This document shows, one piece after another, positions 45,058-55,277 of a stretch of 64,000 nucleotides of DNA. Origin of the DNA: Klebsiella electrica (GTDB lineage Bacteria; Pseudomonadota; Gammaproteobacteria; Enterobacterales; Enterobacteriaceae); contig NZ_CP041247.1 of NCBI RefSeq assembly GCF_006711645.1, forward strand, positions 1,116,001 through 1,180,000, given 5' to 3'. Positions within the stretch are counted from its first letter, which is position 1, and each line of letters begins with the position of its first letter. The notes beneath the pieces are model-generated. The model saw only the letters and a program-made list of their open reading frames with translations. It searched no databases and was not told the DNA's origin. The position numbers and the translations under genes are program-made.

Positions 45058-45406
45058 TGTTAACCCCTAATGCATTGTTATTTATCGACATTTTTTAAAA
45101 TGTACCCTTGCATAACATTTTAGCACATTGGCGAATCTGCACAACATAGCCGATTGGGAATTTATGATCTTGGTCAAATGGATTTCATCAAGTAGAGGAA
45201 ACATCAATTATGTAGCAAAAAAATATCGAAAATTACTATTTATTCTATTAATAAAAAATACGGATTAATTACTTTAATATCATTTCTATACAAAATAAAG
45301 TAATATTCGCATGACAGCACTAAATAATCAATATAATATTTAGTATGCTATTGACTTTAAATTTTTATGTGCTTTATTAGTGTAAATGATATTGTAAGGA
45401 ATAATT
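45058..45406. other. AT-rich intergenic region
   Basis: About 350 bases upstream of the NA37 operon and of the small membrane gene, which are divergent. Very AT-rich with no credible reading frame. It must hold both promoters; I see no strong repeat or hairpin. Confidence 0.5.
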
Positions 45407-45574
45407 ATGCGTAAAATGCTTTTTTTCAATACACTAAGTCTTTTGGTTCTTATAATTATTGGAGAGCCTAAAACATTATTAGGTGAGTATCTTTATTATG
45501 CTGCCTTTTTTACCATTTCAGGCAGCATACTTCTCTCACCATTAATATACGTTATGACAAGAAAATCTTACTGA
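45407..45574 (+). CDS. Small membrane protein (55 aa)
   Basis: A short frame with TAAGGA six bases before the ATG. Residues 9-19 and 32-50 are hydrophobic, giving one or two membrane helices, and the C-terminus is basic (TRKSY). It converges with the membrane-protein gene at 45568 and overlaps it by 7 nt. It might be a toxin-like peptide or an accessory subunit; no family recognised. Confidence 0.4.
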   Translation: MRKMLFFNTLSLLVLIIIGEPKTLLGEYLYYAAFFTISGSILLSPLIYVMTRKSY

Positions 45575-46368
45575 AAAATTTTATGTTTAACTTCTAGATA
45601 TAAATTTATAATCTTGTAAGTGGCTTTCTTTACTAGGGTTTTGAGTTTGGAACGCAAAATTTTTTTTGGAGAGTTTGTTACAAAAATTGAATTTATAGTT
45701 CCTTTTGAAATCCACTCTTTCCTTGCAACTCTAAATTCAGTGAAGGAAATAAATAATTTTATTGTGTAGAAGAAAATAAATATTTCAACGGCAAGTACAC
45801 GGAAAGCTTTTAGGTGATTTATTTTTGCTTGGGAGAAAGTTATTACTTCAAAAATAAAAACATTTTCTTTAAATATATTTATATCAATAAATTCTAGAAT
45901 CAATACGGTTGCGCCAATGGCTCCTGTAAATATTACAACAAAGTCAGCCATTTTCTTTAAGTAATCACCCATTTGGTCATATGTCATAGAATAAATCATA
46001 TATCCAAATAATATGGGTAAAAGATATGATAATATTGCAAAAAAGACAATGCTGTAATACCCAAGGCATATCAAAAATAAAATTAGCAAAAAGGGAATAA
46101 AGAAAATATTAAATATTTTTTTGTTTATTAATTGGCGTACATAAATCTTCCTTGAAGAATGAACTATTCCGCTTTCGTTTTCAACTATGCAGACGTAAGG
46201 TCCGTTGTTTTTAGATTTTTCCTTTCCTAATTCATTTTTTTGCATAATGATTGTAGTGAACTCTTTACCAAAGAAAGTTTCCGTTCGTGTACTAACTTTC
46301 TTAATATCTATAAATTTTTCTTTGTTCTTAAAATGTTTTTTTATGATTTCTGTTGTATCATGCTGCAT
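45568..46368 (-). CDS. Multi-pass membrane protein of unknown function
   Basis: 266 residues: a cytoplasmic-looking N-terminus of about 85 residues, then four to five membrane helices (from FNIFFIPFLLILFLICLG onward to VEIFIFFYTIKLFI), and a basic C-terminus rich in Lys. No family recognised. It is AT-rich like its neighbours. Confidence 0.5.
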   Translation of the reverse strand: MQHDTTEIIKKHFKNKEKFIDIKKVSTRTETFFGKEFTTIIMQKNELGKEKSKNNGPYVCIVENESGIVHSSRKIYVRQLINKKIFNIFFIPFLLILFLICLGYYSIVFFAILSYLLPILFGYMIYSMTYDQMGDYLKKMADFVVIFTGAIGATVLILEFIDINIFKENVFIFEVITFSQAKINHLKAFRVLAVEIFIFFYTIKLFISFTEFRVARKEWISKGTINSIFVTNSPKKILRSKLKTLVKKATYKIINLYLEVKHKIFQ

Positions 46369-46422
46369 AATAATTTCCTTTATAGTCCAATTCTGTAGTG
46401 GGCTTTTATCATGGGTTTAAAA

Positions 46423-46527
46423 TTACATGATTAAATTAAATAATTCTAGATTAATAATGATATCCTCTTCGGGGCAATTTTTTGATGCTAAATGATCAAT
46501 TACCCTTTTGTATTTGTTTTGTTTCAT
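46423..46527 (-). CDS. Very small frame or gene remnant beside the integrase
   Basis: 34 codons starting MKQNKYKRVIDHLASKN and ending at a TAA. The frame continues open upstream to near the integrase stop without a start codon, so it may be the 3' remnant of a gene cut by island rearrangement rather than a functional gene. Confidence 0.25.
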   Translation of the reverse strand: MKQNKYKRVIDHLASKNCPEEDIIINLELFNLIM

Positions 46528-46596
46528 TCTTTCTTCCAGAAATAAAGTTAATGAATTGAGATGGTTATATAAAATAACTGCGTTGATAGTTGTTTA

Positions 46597-47826
46597 TCAA
46601 GCAGCAATGACTTTTAGCCTTTGAGCTTGGACATAATCACCCCACCACTGCATGAGAGCCACTCGTTCTACTATGTATTCTGCTCGGTTATAGGCTGCAA
46701 TTATTTCATCTGTCTTCGAGTGTGCAAGGGCCGCTTCTAAGACATCTGTCCTGAACTTACCCGACTCCTCTGCGGCCGTTCGTGCAATAGATCTCATTCC
46801 ATGAGCTACAAGCTCACCTCCGAAGCCCATACGGATTATGGCCGCATTAGCTGTTTGTTCATGCATATGGTTAAGAGGAGCCTTTATGCTTGGAAACACC
46901 CATCCACGATGCCCACTAATCCCTTTCATTGACTCCAGGACTCTCAAAGCTTCTTTGCTTAGTGGAACTTTGTGAGGCTTCTTCATTTTCATAAACTCAG
47001 CCGGGATGTTCCACATTGAATTATCGATATCTATATCAGCCCATCTTGTGCGAACAGCTTCACCAGGGCGAACCCATGTGAGAAGTTGCCACTCAATCAG
47101 TAGCCTTGTTTCTAAACGGATAGAAGCATTGATTAGAGCAACCAGGAAGCGGGGGAGTTCGGAAGGGGGTAATGCTGGCATATTCTGTTTTTTAGGCCTA
47201 CTGAACCGTTGACCAAGGTTGTCAGCAGGATTGAATTCTATGAGTTCTTCTGTTGCTGCATAGCGGAAAATTTCATTTAATCGGGAAATGATTCGCCGTA
47301 AGGTTTCGAGGACTCCCCGTTGCTCAATAGGGTCAAGGTGTTGCTTTAAGAGTTTGGGTCGGATCTCATTGACAGGAACATTACCCAATCCTGGAAAGAT
47401 ATTTCTCTCCAGGCTTCGCCAGATGTCTTCTGCATGGTCTTGTGAGATACCTGAGGTCTTTACCTTCTCATCTAACCATTTCCTTGCCACGGCTTGGAGA
47501 GTGTGTTCAGTAGCATTCTTTAAGGCATTAGCTTTATTGCTGTTATGGACTTGGGGATCAATGCCATTGGCAAGCAAGGAAAGGTATTCATCTCGTAAGG
47601 TTCTGGCTCTTGCCAGTGTAAGGTGAGGATAGGTCCCAAGGCTCATTTTGGTTCTTTTCTTACTCACTGGGACCGCATATCTGAAATACCAATTCTTCTT
47701 CCCTCCTTTTGTGAGAGAAGCGATTCGCAGGATCAAACCATCACCGTCAAACAAGTTGATTTCTTTATCGGCTGGCTTCGTGCTTTTGATTTCAGTGTCA
47801 GTGAGCTTCTTAGCGATTTTTGCCAT
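46597..47826 (-). CDS. int: P4-family tyrosine integrase of island 2 (ssrA-specific)
   Basis: 409 residues with the arm-binding N-terminus (LTDTEIKSTKPADKE, DGDGLILRI) and the catalytic set: Arg in WVRPGEA, His/Arg in HGMRS and Tyr in AYNRAEY. It starts 166 bp from the 3' end of ssrA, as does the integrase of CP4-57-type elements in the same site. The ATG at 47826 is preferred because the 14 upstream codons translate a set of GGACCC repeats that look like arm sites. The gene is clearly related to the satellite integrase at 28161. Confidence 0.92.
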   Translation of the reverse strand: MAKIAKKLTDTEIKSTKPADKEINLFDGDGLILRIASLTKGGKKNWYFRYAVPVSKKRTKMSLGTYPHLTLARARTLRDEYLSLLANGIDPQVHNSNKANALKNATEHTLQAVARKWLDEKVKTSGISQDHAEDIWRSLERNIFPGLGNVPVNEIRPKLLKQHLDPIEQRGVLETLRRIISRLNEIFRYAATEELIEFNPADNLGQRFSRPKKQNMPALPPSELPRFLVALINASIRLETRLLIEWQLLTWVRPGEAVRTRWADIDIDNSMWNIPAEFMKMKKPHKVPLSKEALRVLESMKGISGHRGWVFPSIKAPLNHMHEQTANAAIIRMGFGGELVAHGMRSIARTAAEESGKFRTDVLEAALAHSKTDEIIAAYNRAEYIVERVALMQWWGDYVQAQRLKVIAA

Positions 47827-47829
47827 TTT

Positions 47830-47866
47830 GGGACCCTCGATTTTTGGACCCTTCGTTGTGGGTCCC
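47830..47866. promoter_or_regulatory. GGACCC repeats upstream of the island 2 integrase
   Basis: GGGACCC, GGACCC and inverted GGGTCCC at 47830, 47846 and 47860. Position and spacing are those of integrase or excisionase arm sites. The words differ from the GGTATAC set of the satellite, which suggests distinct arm specificity for the two integrases. Confidence 0.45.
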
Positions 47867-47923
47867 ATTCAGGGTGCCATAAGTGATAGTTCTCAGCAAT
47901 TCTCACTAGACTACAATAGACGT

Positions 47924-47957
47924 AAAAAAGCCCGCAAGGCTGGTTCCATGCGGGCTT
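47924..47957 (-). terminator. ssrA transcription terminator
   Basis: On the minus strand GCCCGCA and TGCGGGC form a stem followed by TTTTTTA, about 36 nt beyond the mature tmRNA 3' end. A second copy lies at 29465-29499. Confidence 0.75.
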
Positions 47958-47991
47958 AGTAGACTTCAGTATACTTCAAACAACTAAAAAG

Positions 47992-48356
47992 TGGTGGAGC
48001 TGGCGGGAGTTGAACCCGCGTCCGAAATTCCTACATCCTCGGCACTACATGCTTAGTCCAGTCTTTACATTCGCTGGCCAGCTGCGGACGGACACGCCAC
48101 TGACAAACTAGCCTGATTAGTTTTAACGCTTCAACCCCAGGCAGGGCTTCCACGCGATCTCTTTTGGGTTTGACCTCTCTTTATTCCCCGTCTTAAGAGC
48201 GGAAGCTAGGGAGAGAGGGCTCTTAGCAGGTTATTAAGCTGCTAAAGCGTAGTTTTCGTCGTTTGCGACTATTTTTTTGCGGCTTTTTACGAGGCCAACC
48301 GCCCCTCGGCATGCACCTTGGGTTTCGCGAATCCCGTCGAATCCAGAATCAGCCCC
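47992..48356 (-). ncRNA. ssrA: tmRNA (transfer-messenger RNA)
   Basis: tmRNA rescues stalled ribosomes together with SmpB and tags the nascent peptide. The 5' end GGGGCTGATTCTGG and the 3' end with TTCAACTCCCGCCAGCTCCACCA-type T arm and CCA are intact. The tag frame around 48240-48270 encodes ANDENYALAA followed by TAA. The gene lies after smpB on the same strand. Its 3' end is the integration site of the adjoining island; the attachment reconstitutes a complete tRNA-like domain. Confidence 0.98.
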
Positions 48357-48370
48357 AATGTGTTAAGACG

Positions 48371-48376
48371 AGTATA
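48371..48376 (-). promoter_or_regulatory. ssrA promoter -10 element
   Basis: TATACT on the minus strand, 15 bases before the mature 5' end of tmRNA. The -35 element is weak (near TAACTC). Confidence 0.6.
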
Positions 48377-48467
48377 ACAGATTTGTGAATGGAGTTACCA
48401 GCACTCGTTCGCACGATTGTGGGAGCGGATTGGGTGAAAAAGCAGCATCAACAACGATATAGCGCAT

Positions 48468-48490
48468 AAGGGCCAGCTGAGCCGGCCCTT
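48468..48490 (-). terminator. Hairpin between smpB and ssrA
   Basis: AAGGGCC and GGCCCTT form a 7-bp stem 13 bp beyond the smpB stop. The T-run is missing on the smpB side, so it may be a processing or weak termination signal. Confidence 0.4.
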
Positions 48491-48502
48491 AAAAAGAGGG
48501 GA

Positions 48503-48985
48503 TTAGCGGCCGGCGTGTTTCATAATACGGGCTTTATCCAGCGCCCACTCGCGATCTTTGAGGTCGGTACGCTTGTCGTGCTGTTTCTTACCTTTGGCGA
48601 CGCCGATCTTCACTTTGCACCAGGCGTTCTTCCAGTACAGCGACAGGGCCACGACGGTGTAGCCTTCACGGTTGATACGGCCATACAGGGCATCCAGCTC
48701 GCGCTGATTAAGCAGCAGCTTACGGGTACGCGTCGGGTCACAGACGTAGTGGGTCGATGCCACGGCCATCGGCGTAAAGTTGGCGCCGAAGAGATAGGCT
48801 TCGCCATCTTTCAGGATGACATAACTGTCGCTGATGTTGGCTTTGCCGGCGCGCAGGGATTTGACTTCCCACCCTTGCAGGGCAAGACCAGCCTCGTATT
48901 CATCTTCGATAAAGTATTCATGGCGGGCGCGTTTATTCAGCGCAATGGTGGCTGATCCAGGTTTGTGGGCTTTTTTCTTGGTCAT
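48503..48985 (-). CDS. smpB: SsrA-binding protein SmpB
   Basis: SmpB binds the tRNA-like domain of tmRNA and places it in the ribosomal A site. The 160-residue protein begins [20 protein letters not shown] and shows [21 protein letters not shown] and the basic C-terminal tail ending RIMKHAGR, all as in enterobacteria. It lies 147 bp upstream of ssrA. Confidence 0.98.
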   Translation of the reverse strand: MTKKKAHKPGSATIALNKRARHEYFIEDEYEAGLALQGWEVKSLRAGKANISDSYVILKDGEAYLFGANFTPMAVASTHYVCDPTRTRKLLLNQRELDALYGRINREGYTVVALSLYWKNAWCKVKIGVAKGKKQHDKRTDLKDREWALDKARIMKHAGR

Positions 48986-49137
48986 AATGTCCTGAAGTCA
49001 TTGCTAAACGGGAACACAGTACCTCAATCCATCCTGCGAGGTGTAATGCGCTATCTTAGCACGAGTTGCGGCACAGCGTTTTTTTTAGCGGCAGATAAAT
49101 GATATTATTTACCGCGTGTATAAATGTGGAACTCGCT

Positions 49138-49575
49138 ATGCCTCAGATTAGCCGTACTGCACTGGTGCCCTTCAGTGTGGAACAGATGTATCAACTCGTA
49201 AATGACGTGAAGTCCTATCCTGATTTTTTGCCTGGCTGCACCGGGAGTCGTGTGCTGGAGTCTGGGCCGACGCAAATGATGGCGGCGGTTGATGTATCCA
49301 AAGCAGGCATCAGTAAGACCTTTACGACACGCAATACCCTTACCAGTAACCAGAGCATTTTGATGAGCCTGGTCGATGGGCCGTTTAAAAAGCTGATAGG
49401 CGGCTGGAAGTTTATCCCGCTGAGCCCGGATGCCTGCAAAATTGAGTTTCATCTCGATTTTGAATTCACCAACATGCTGATTGAGATGGCGTTTGGGCGC
49501 ATCTTTAAAGAGCTGGCGTTAAATATGGTGCAGGCTTTCACGGCCAGGGCCAAAGAGGTTTATCGTGCCGGCTAA
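49138..49575 (+). CDS. ratA: RatA: START-domain ribosome-association protein
   Basis: RatA (YfjG) is a Polyketide_cyc/START-fold protein reported to bind 50S subunits and block 70S formation when overproduced, and resembles coenzyme-Q-binding Coq10. The start [13 protein letters not shown] at 49138 gives 145 residues; an upstream in-frame start adds 13 poorly conserved codons. It overlaps rnfH and is divergent from smpB. Confidence 0.93.
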   Translation: MPQISRTALVPFSVEQMYQLVNDVKSYPDFLPGCTGSRVLESGPTQMMAAVDVSKAGISKTFTTRNTLTSNQSILMSLVDGPFKKLIGGWKFIPLSPDACKIEFHLDFEFTNMLIEMAFGRIFKELALNMVQAFTARAKEVYRAG

Positions 49576-49855
49576 CATCGTGGTGGAAGTGGCTTATGCC
49601 CTGCCGGAGAAGCAGTACCTGCAAAGCGTAAAGCTTGAAGAGGGCGCTACGGTTGAACAGGCGATTGTTGCCAGCGGCCTGCTGGCGCTGCGCGGCGATA
49701 TCGATCTGGCGAAAAACAAGGTTGGAATATACAGTCGCCCGGTTAAACTGCATGATGTGGTGCATGATGGCGATCGGGTGGAAATCTATCGCCCGCTGAT
49801 TGCCGATCCGAAAGAGCTGCGTCGTCAGCGCGCGGAGAAAAACGCCGGGAAATAG
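49565..49855 (+). CDS. rnfH: RnfH-family ubiquitin-fold protein (RatB)
   Basis: A 96-residue UPF0125/RnfH protein with the beta-grasp pattern [13 protein letters not shown] and [26 protein letters not shown] split over its second half. It starts at a GTG overlapping the ratA stop by 11 nt. Function beyond the RatA association is not established. Confidence 0.93.
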   Translation: MPANIVVEVAYALPEKQYLQSVKLEEGATVEQAIVASGLLALRGDIDLAKNKVGIYSRPVKLHDVVHDGDRVEIYRPLIADPKELRRQRAEKNAGK

Positions 49856-49870
49856 CGGCGAAAGGAATAA

Positions 49871-49895
49871 AAAAAGCGCTCAATGAGCGCTTTTT
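49871..49895. terminator. Bidirectional terminator between rnfH and bamE
   Basis: AAAAAGCGCTCAATGAGCGC followed by TTTTT: a GCGCTC/GAGCGC stem with A- and T-runs on both sides, between two convergent genes. Confidence 0.85.
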
Positions 49896-49923
49896 GTCTT
49901 TCTGCAGCAAGGTGTTTACCACA

Positions 49924-50265
49924 TTACTCGTTGGTCAGAGCCGGTTTGTTATCAATATTGGTTAACACGCCGCTGCTGTTAAAGGTCAGCGTTAGCGTCT
50001 GCTGGGTGATATTTTCATGCCCAGGCTGCTGACGGAAAACATAGAACCAGGTGTTGGTACCAAACGGATCCGACATCATTGGGGTACCCAGCGCATACGC
50101 AACCTGCTGTTGCGTCATGCCGACACGAATTTTTGCTACATCGTTAGGTGCCAGATAGTTACCCTGGTTGATATCAGGACGGTAAACCACTCGTTCCAGA
50201 GTGGAACAGCCTGCGGTCAACATGAGAAGAACCGCTGCGGCAGCAGTCAGCGTTTTACAGCGCAT
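49924..50265 (-). CDS. bamE: BamE, outer-membrane assembly lipoprotein
   Basis: A subunit of the BAM complex that inserts outer-membrane proteins. Signal peptide with lipobox TAGC (Cys19), then [28 protein letters not shown] and [12 protein letters not shown], all characteristic. At 113 residues it is full length. It lies between rnfH (convergent) and recN (upstream, same strand). Confidence 0.97.
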   Translation of the reverse strand: MRCKTLTAAAAVLLMLTAGCSTLERVVYRPDINQGNYLAPNDVAKIRVGMTQQQVAYALGTPMMSDPFGTNTWFYVFRQQPGHENITQQTLTLTFNSSGVLTNIDNKPALTNE

Positions 50266-50412
50266 AGTGATTTTATTCCTTTTCGGGCCCGAGCAGTACG
50301 TGGCTCATCTGTAATATGCCGATAATAATAGACCTTTGCCCAGTTGGAAACCTTCGACTGCAGGTCTTACGGCAATTTGCTGTTCACTATGACTCTGCGA
50401 AAATCAAAAAGT

Positions 50413-52074
50413 TTACGCCGCGAGCAACTCTTTCGCGTTTGCCAGCGTGTTGCGGGTGACTTCGCTCCCGCCCAGCAGACGGGCCAGTTCCTGCAGCCGC
50501 GCCCGTTTGTCGAGCGGGTGCATATGGGTTTCCGTCATCTCGCCGTCGGTCTCTTTGCAGACGAAGAAATGATGATGGCCGCAGCCGGCAACCTGCGGCA
50601 GGTGAGTGACGCACATGACCTGGGTAGATTCGCCCAGTTGACGCAGCAATTTGCCCACCACCGCGGCCGTCGGGCCGCTGATGCCGACATCCACCTCATC
50701 GAAAATCAGGGCCGGCGTTTCCATCTTCCGCGCAGTAATGACCTGAATGGACAGCGCAATACGCGACAGTTCGCCACCGGAAGCGACTTTAGCAATGGGC
50801 TGAAGCGGCTGCCCGGGGTTCGTGGTGACGCGAAACTCGATACGGTCGGCCCCTTCGGCGGTGAGATGGCGCTCATCAAAGGCTACCTCGATGGCAAATA
50901 CTCCGTGAGGCATGGAAAGTGAGCGCATACTCTCAGTGATTAACTGCGCCAGCTCTTCCGCGCTGCTTTGACGCAGAGCGTGCAGCTGCCGGGCGCTCTC
51001 CAGCGCCAGCTGATGGTGCTCTACCACGGTCTGGCTAAGGGATTCCAGTGAACCCGCGCTGTCGTCCAGCAGGCGCTGCTCTTCCAGCAGAGCCTGATAA
51101 AAAGCGGGGAGCTCTTCCGGGGTAATCTGATGCTTACGTGCCAGGGCTATCTGGCGAGAGATGCGCTGCTCCAGCTCGAACAGACGATTCGGGTCGAGAT
51201 CCAGGCGGTCGCTATAGTGACGCAGTTCGTCGCTGGCTTCGCTGAGCTGGATAGCCGCCTCTTCAAGCATATCCAGCACGCCCGAGAGCTTGCTGTCCAT
51301 ACCGGTGAGCTCGGTCACCAGTTGCCTGGCGGTGTAGAGCTGGCTCTGTAGATTGGCCTCTTCGCCGTCTGCGAGCACCGTCAGCGCGTGCTGGCAGGTG
51401 GTCAGCAGCTGGCCGCTGTTGGCCAGACGTTTGTACTCTTCATCGATTTGTTCGAACTCGCCCGGCTGCGGATTGAACTCATTCAACTCTTTCAGCTGAT
51501 ATTGCAGCAGGTCGGCGCGGGATGCTCGTTCCTGGCTCTGCTGCTGATGCTGGGCCAGCTCGCGGCAGCTTTGATGCCACTGGCGGTAGTGTTCAGCCAT
51601 ACGCTGAGTAAGCGCATACTCACCGGTGTAGCCATCGAGCAGCGTTTTTTGATGTTCAGGCCGGGTCAGCAGCTGGTGCGCGTGCTGGCCGTGAATCTGG
51701 ATAAGCAGCTGGCCGAGCTCACGAAGCTGAGAGAGCGGGACGGCGGTGCCATTAATAAAACCGCGGGAGCGGCCGTCGGTACTGATGACGCGGCGAAGTA
51801 AACACTCACGTCCGCTTTCCAGCTGGTTCTCCTCCAGCCAGCGCTGCGCCGCCGGAGTATCTTTTAAAGCGAAGCGGGCGCACAGGTCTGCACGGCTGGC
51901 GCCTCTGCGCACCATGTCTGCTTCGGCTCTTCCGCCGAGGCACAGCCCCAGCGCATCAATGGCAATAGATTTCCCGGCACCGGTTTCCCCGGTGATAGCG
52001 GTCATTCCGCTGTGAAAATCGATTTCCAGTTCACGAACGATAGCAAAGTTACTGATGGTGAGTTGCGCCAGCAT
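50413..52074 (-). CDS. recN: RecN, SMC-like DNA repair ATPase
   Basis: RecN is an SMC-like protein for double-strand break repair. The 553-residue protein has Walker A GETGAGKS near residues 30-37, a long central coiled coil and the C-terminal signature and Walker B region ([11 protein letters not shown], then [13 protein letters not shown]). It ends in the NAKELLAA degradation-type tail typical of enterobacterial RecN. Two LexA boxes lie upstream. Confidence 0.97.
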   Translation of the reverse strand: MLAQLTISNFAIVRELEIDFHSGMTAITGETGAGKSIAIDALGLCLGGRAEADMVRRGASRADLCARFALKDTPAAQRWLEENQLESGRECLLRRVISTDGRSRGFINGTAVPLSQLRELGQLLIQIHGQHAHQLLTRPEHQKTLLDGYTGEYALTQRMAEHYRQWHQSCRELAQHQQQSQERASRADLLQYQLKELNEFNPQPGEFEQIDEEYKRLANSGQLLTTCQHALTVLADGEEANLQSQLYTARQLVTELTGMDSKLSGVLDMLEEAAIQLSEASDELRHYSDRLDLDPNRLFELEQRISRQIALARKHQITPEELPAFYQALLEEQRLLDDSAGSLESLSQTVVEHHQLALESARQLHALRQSSAEELAQLITESMRSLSMPHGVFAIEVAFDERHLTAEGADRIEFRVTTNPGQPLQPIAKVASGGELSRIALSIQVITARKMETPALIFDEVDVGISGPTAAVVGKLLRQLGESTQVMCVTHLPQVAGCGHHHFFVCKETDGEMTETHMHPLDKRARLQELARLLGGSEVTRNTLANAKELLAA

Positions 52075-52100
52075 AGCTGCCTTCCTGTATGAAAAACCAT

Positions 52101-52142
52101 TACTGTGTTTTCGTACAGTATAAACTGGTTTTTTATCCAGTA
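52101..52142 (-). promoter_or_regulatory. Two LexA (SOS) boxes of the recN promoter
   Basis: TACTGTGTTTTCGTACAGTA at 52101-52120 is a near-ideal LexA box. A second CTG-N10-CAG box follows at 52125-52140. Adjacent LexA boxes give the tight SOS control known for recN. Confidence 0.9.
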
Positions 52143-52160
52143 AAGAGGCAGCCGCTAAGA

Positions 52161-53039
52161 TCAGAACAATTTTTTCGACCAGCCGAGTTTTGTGCTCAAT
52201 ATATTGAAATAGCTGTAATCTTTTGGGTGGATAAGGTTCAGATGATAATCGCAGCGGTGGATAAGGACATCTTCGCCATCCTGAATCGGCAACGCTATCT
52301 GGCTGTCGCAGCTGATCTCCAGATCGCTACAGCGCTGGGAAAAACGCAGGCGGATGGTGCTGTCGCCGTTAATCACCAGCGGGCGCGCCGATAGCGTATG
52401 CGGGAACATTGGCACCAGGGTGATGGCATCTAATGAGGGGGTCAGAATGGGGCCGCCGGCGGAGAGTGAATAGGCGGTGGACCCCGTCGGCGTGGAGATA
52501 ATCAGGCCGTCCGAGCGCTGGGAGAAGGCAAACACCTCATCGATATACACTTCGAACTCAATCATATGCGCGACTTTGCCCGGGTGCAGGACCACTTCAT
52601 TAATCGCTGTGCTGATGCGCTTCTGGCAATCTTGCTGGCAGACCTGGGCTTCCAGCAAAAAGCGTTTTTCCGAAATGTAGTGGCCTTCCAGCACGTCGGC
52701 GAGCTGCTGTAGGGCGTTATCCGGGTCAAGATCGGTCAGAAAACCGAGGTTGCCGCGGTTAATGCCGATGACGTTGATATCGTAACGCGCCAGCGTTCGC
52801 GCCGCGCCGAGCATATTGCCGTCGCCGCCCACCACAACCGCCAGATCCGCCTGCTGGCCAATTTCCGCCAGCGTGCCCGTTTTGACGTTGCTAAGCTGGA
52901 GTTCATGGGCAATCTGTTGTTCGACCAGAACTTCGTAGCCTTTGCCGGAGAGCCAGCGCCAGAGCATTTCATGTGTGGTCAGCGCGGTTGGGTGACGAGG
53001 GTGTCCCACAATGCCTATACACTTGAAATGGTTCTTCAT
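52161..53039 (-). CDS. nadK: NAD kinase
   Basis: NadK phosphorylates NAD to NADP. The 292-residue protein shows the [11 protein letters not shown] motif, the [14 protein letters not shown] segment and the [15 protein letters not shown] loop of the family. It is divergent from grpE and lies upstream of recN. Confidence 0.97.
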   Translation of the reverse strand: MKNHFKCIGIVGHPRHPTALTTHEMLWRWLSGKGYEVLVEQQIAHELQLSNVKTGTLAEIGQQADLAVVVGGDGNMLGAARTLARYDINVIGINRGNLGFLTDLDPDNALQQLADVLEGHYISEKRFLLEAQVCQQDCQKRISTAINEVVLHPGKVAHMIEFEVYIDEVFAFSQRSDGLIISTPTGSTAYSLSAGGPILTPSLDAITLVPMFPHTLSARPLVINGDSTIRLRFSQRCSDLEISCDSQIALPIQDGEDVLIHRCDYHLNLIHPKDYSYFNILSTKLGWSKKLF

Positions 53040-53088
53040 GTTCTGGATGTCCTTGCGTTAAATGAATGATGACAATCTGACAGCTTCC

Positions 53089-53116
53089 CTTGAAACCCGG
53101 AAACGGATCCCCATAA
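53089..53116 (+). promoter_or_regulatory. Sigma-32 heat-shock promoter of grpE
   Basis: CTTGAAA at 53089-53095 and CCCCATAA at 53109-53116 with a 13-base spacer match the sigma-32 consensus. The promoter lies 47 bp before the grpE start. Confidence 0.88.
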
Positions 53117-53129
53117 TAAGCGAAGTTAG

Positions 53130-53753
<624 letters not shown>

Positions 53754-53763
53754 CCTGCCTTCA

Positions 53764-53790
53764 ACGGCCGCCGCAAGGCGGCCGTTTTTC
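53764..53790 (+). terminator. grpE terminator
   Basis: ACGGCCGCC-GCAA-GGCGGCCGT stem followed by TTTTC, 11 bp after the grpE stop. Confidence 0.85.
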
Positions 53791-53821
53791 TTTGCTGTCC
53801 GCAGCCCGGGAAATCGCGGGC

Positions 53822-53851
53822 AAAAAAAACGGCGAACCCTGGGTTCACCGT
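53822..53851 (-). terminator. corB terminator
   Basis: On the minus strand ACGGTGAACCC and GGGTTCGCCGT form a stem followed by eight T, 20 bp after the corB stop. Confidence 0.85.
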
Positions 53852-53871
53852 CCTGGCATCAGGCCAGTCGA

Positions 53872-55158
53872 TTACTCGGCGGCGCTTTCACGAAGGGGCT
53901 TCACCGGCTTGACCTTCACCTGCTTAATCATATTGTCCTGGACGTCGAGAATATCGATATCATACTGCTCGATGCGCACGCGCGTGCCGGGAACCGGGAT
54001 CTCTTCCAGCGCCTCCAGAATAATCCCGTTAACCGTTCGGGCCTCATCTTCCGGCAAATGCCAGTTAAACGCTTTATTGATTTCACGCACGCTGGCGCTG
54101 CCATCGATAATGACGGTTCCGTCAGTTAACGGCGTGACCTCTTCAGCCAGCGTCGGCGACATGGAGGTAGTGAAGTCACCGACAATCTCTTCGAGAATAT
54201 CTTCTACCGTCACCAGCCCCTGGATATCACCGTACTCATCGACCACCAGACCGACTTTCTTCTTATTGCGCTGGAACTTCACCAGTTGCGTACTGAGCGG
54301 CGTCCCTTCCGGTACGAAGTAAATTTCATCGGCGGCGCGCAGCATCACCTCTTTAGTGAACTCTTTTTTCTCGGTCATCAGGCGATAGGCTTCACGCACG
54401 CGCAGCATGCTGATGGCGTCGTCCAGCGAGCCGCGATACAGCACGATGCGCCCGTGAGGAGAGTGGGTAAGCTGACGAACGATTGACTTCCAGTCGTCGT
54501 TAATATCAATACCGATGATTTCATTGCGCGGGACCATGATGTCATCGACGCTGACCTTTTCGAGATCCAACACCGACAGCAGCATGTCCTGGTTACGGCG
54601 GGAGATTTGGGTCCGCGACTCGTTCACGATAGTGCGCAGCTCATCTTTGCTCAGCGCGCCGCTGACGATGATATCGGTTTTGATGCCCATCATGCGCATC
54701 AGCAGGCGGGTGATGGTGTTCAGCAGCCAGACCAGCGGCATCATCAGCACCTGCAGCGGCGCCAGTAAGAAGCTGCTCGGATAGGCGACTTTTTCCGGAT
54801 ACAGCGCGGCGATGGTTTTAGGCAGGACCTCGGCGAAAACCAGGACCACGAAGGTCAGCACGCCGGTGGCAATAGCCACCCCGGCATCGCCATACAGACG
54901 CATGCCAACAATCGTCCCCAGCGCAGAGGCGAGGATGTTGACGAGGTTATTGCCGATCAGGACCAGGCTGATTAAACGGTCGGGCTTACGCAGCAGTTTT
55001 TCGACGCGTTTTGCCTGGCGGCTGCCTTGTTTCGCCATATGCCGCAGTCGATAGCGGTTCAGGGTCATCATCCCGGTTTCGGAGCCGGAGAAATAGGCAG
55101 AGATAATCACCATGATAATCAGCGTCACGATCAGCGTGGTGGTAGATATGTGTTCCAG
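53872..55158 (-). CDS. corB: CorB: CNNM/CBS-domain membrane protein (YfjD), probable CTG start
   Basis: CorB is a DUF21-CBS-CorC_HlyC protein linked to magnesium/cobalt transport. Helices fill the first ~150 residues (DUF21), followed by two CBS domains (IMVPRNEIIGID; VVDEYGDIQGLVTVEDILEEIVG) and a C-terminal CorC_HlyC domain. The first ATG/GTG/TTG is at 55128 and would cut the first helix. Ten codons upstream a CTG at 55158 has AAGGAG six bases before it and gives the N-terminus (M)EHISTTTLIV, which matches my memory of the enterobacterial protein. I therefore place the start there. Confidence 0.88.
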   Translation of the reverse strand: MEHISTTTLIVTLIIMVIISAYFSGSETGMMTLNRYRLRHMAKQGSRQAKRVEKLLRKPDRLISLVLIGNNLVNILASALGTIVGMRLYGDAGVAIATGVLTFVVLVFAEVLPKTIAALYPEKVAYPSSFLLAPLQVLMMPLVWLLNTITRLLMRMMGIKTDIIVSGALSKDELRTIVNESRTQISRRNQDMLLSVLDLEKVSVDDIMVPRNEIIGIDINDDWKSIVRQLTHSPHGRIVLYRGSLDDAISMLRVREAYRLMTEKKEFTKEVMLRAADEIYFVPEGTPLSTQLVKFQRNKKKVGLVVDEYGDIQGLVTVEDILEEIVGDFTTSMSPTLAEEVTPLTDGTVIIDGSASVREINKAFNWHLPEDEARTVNGIILEALEEIPVPGTRVRIEQYDIDILDVQDNMIKQVKVKPVKPLRESAAE

Positions 55159-55277
55159 GGGGGACTCCTTAACGCCTGGTCCGGTAGGCTATTTTATGAG
55201 CCTGCTGGCGCTGAGCGCAGCCAGTCTTCAGGCTTTTTGCAATGATGACACCTACCGGGACAGGCAGGTGTTCGGGA

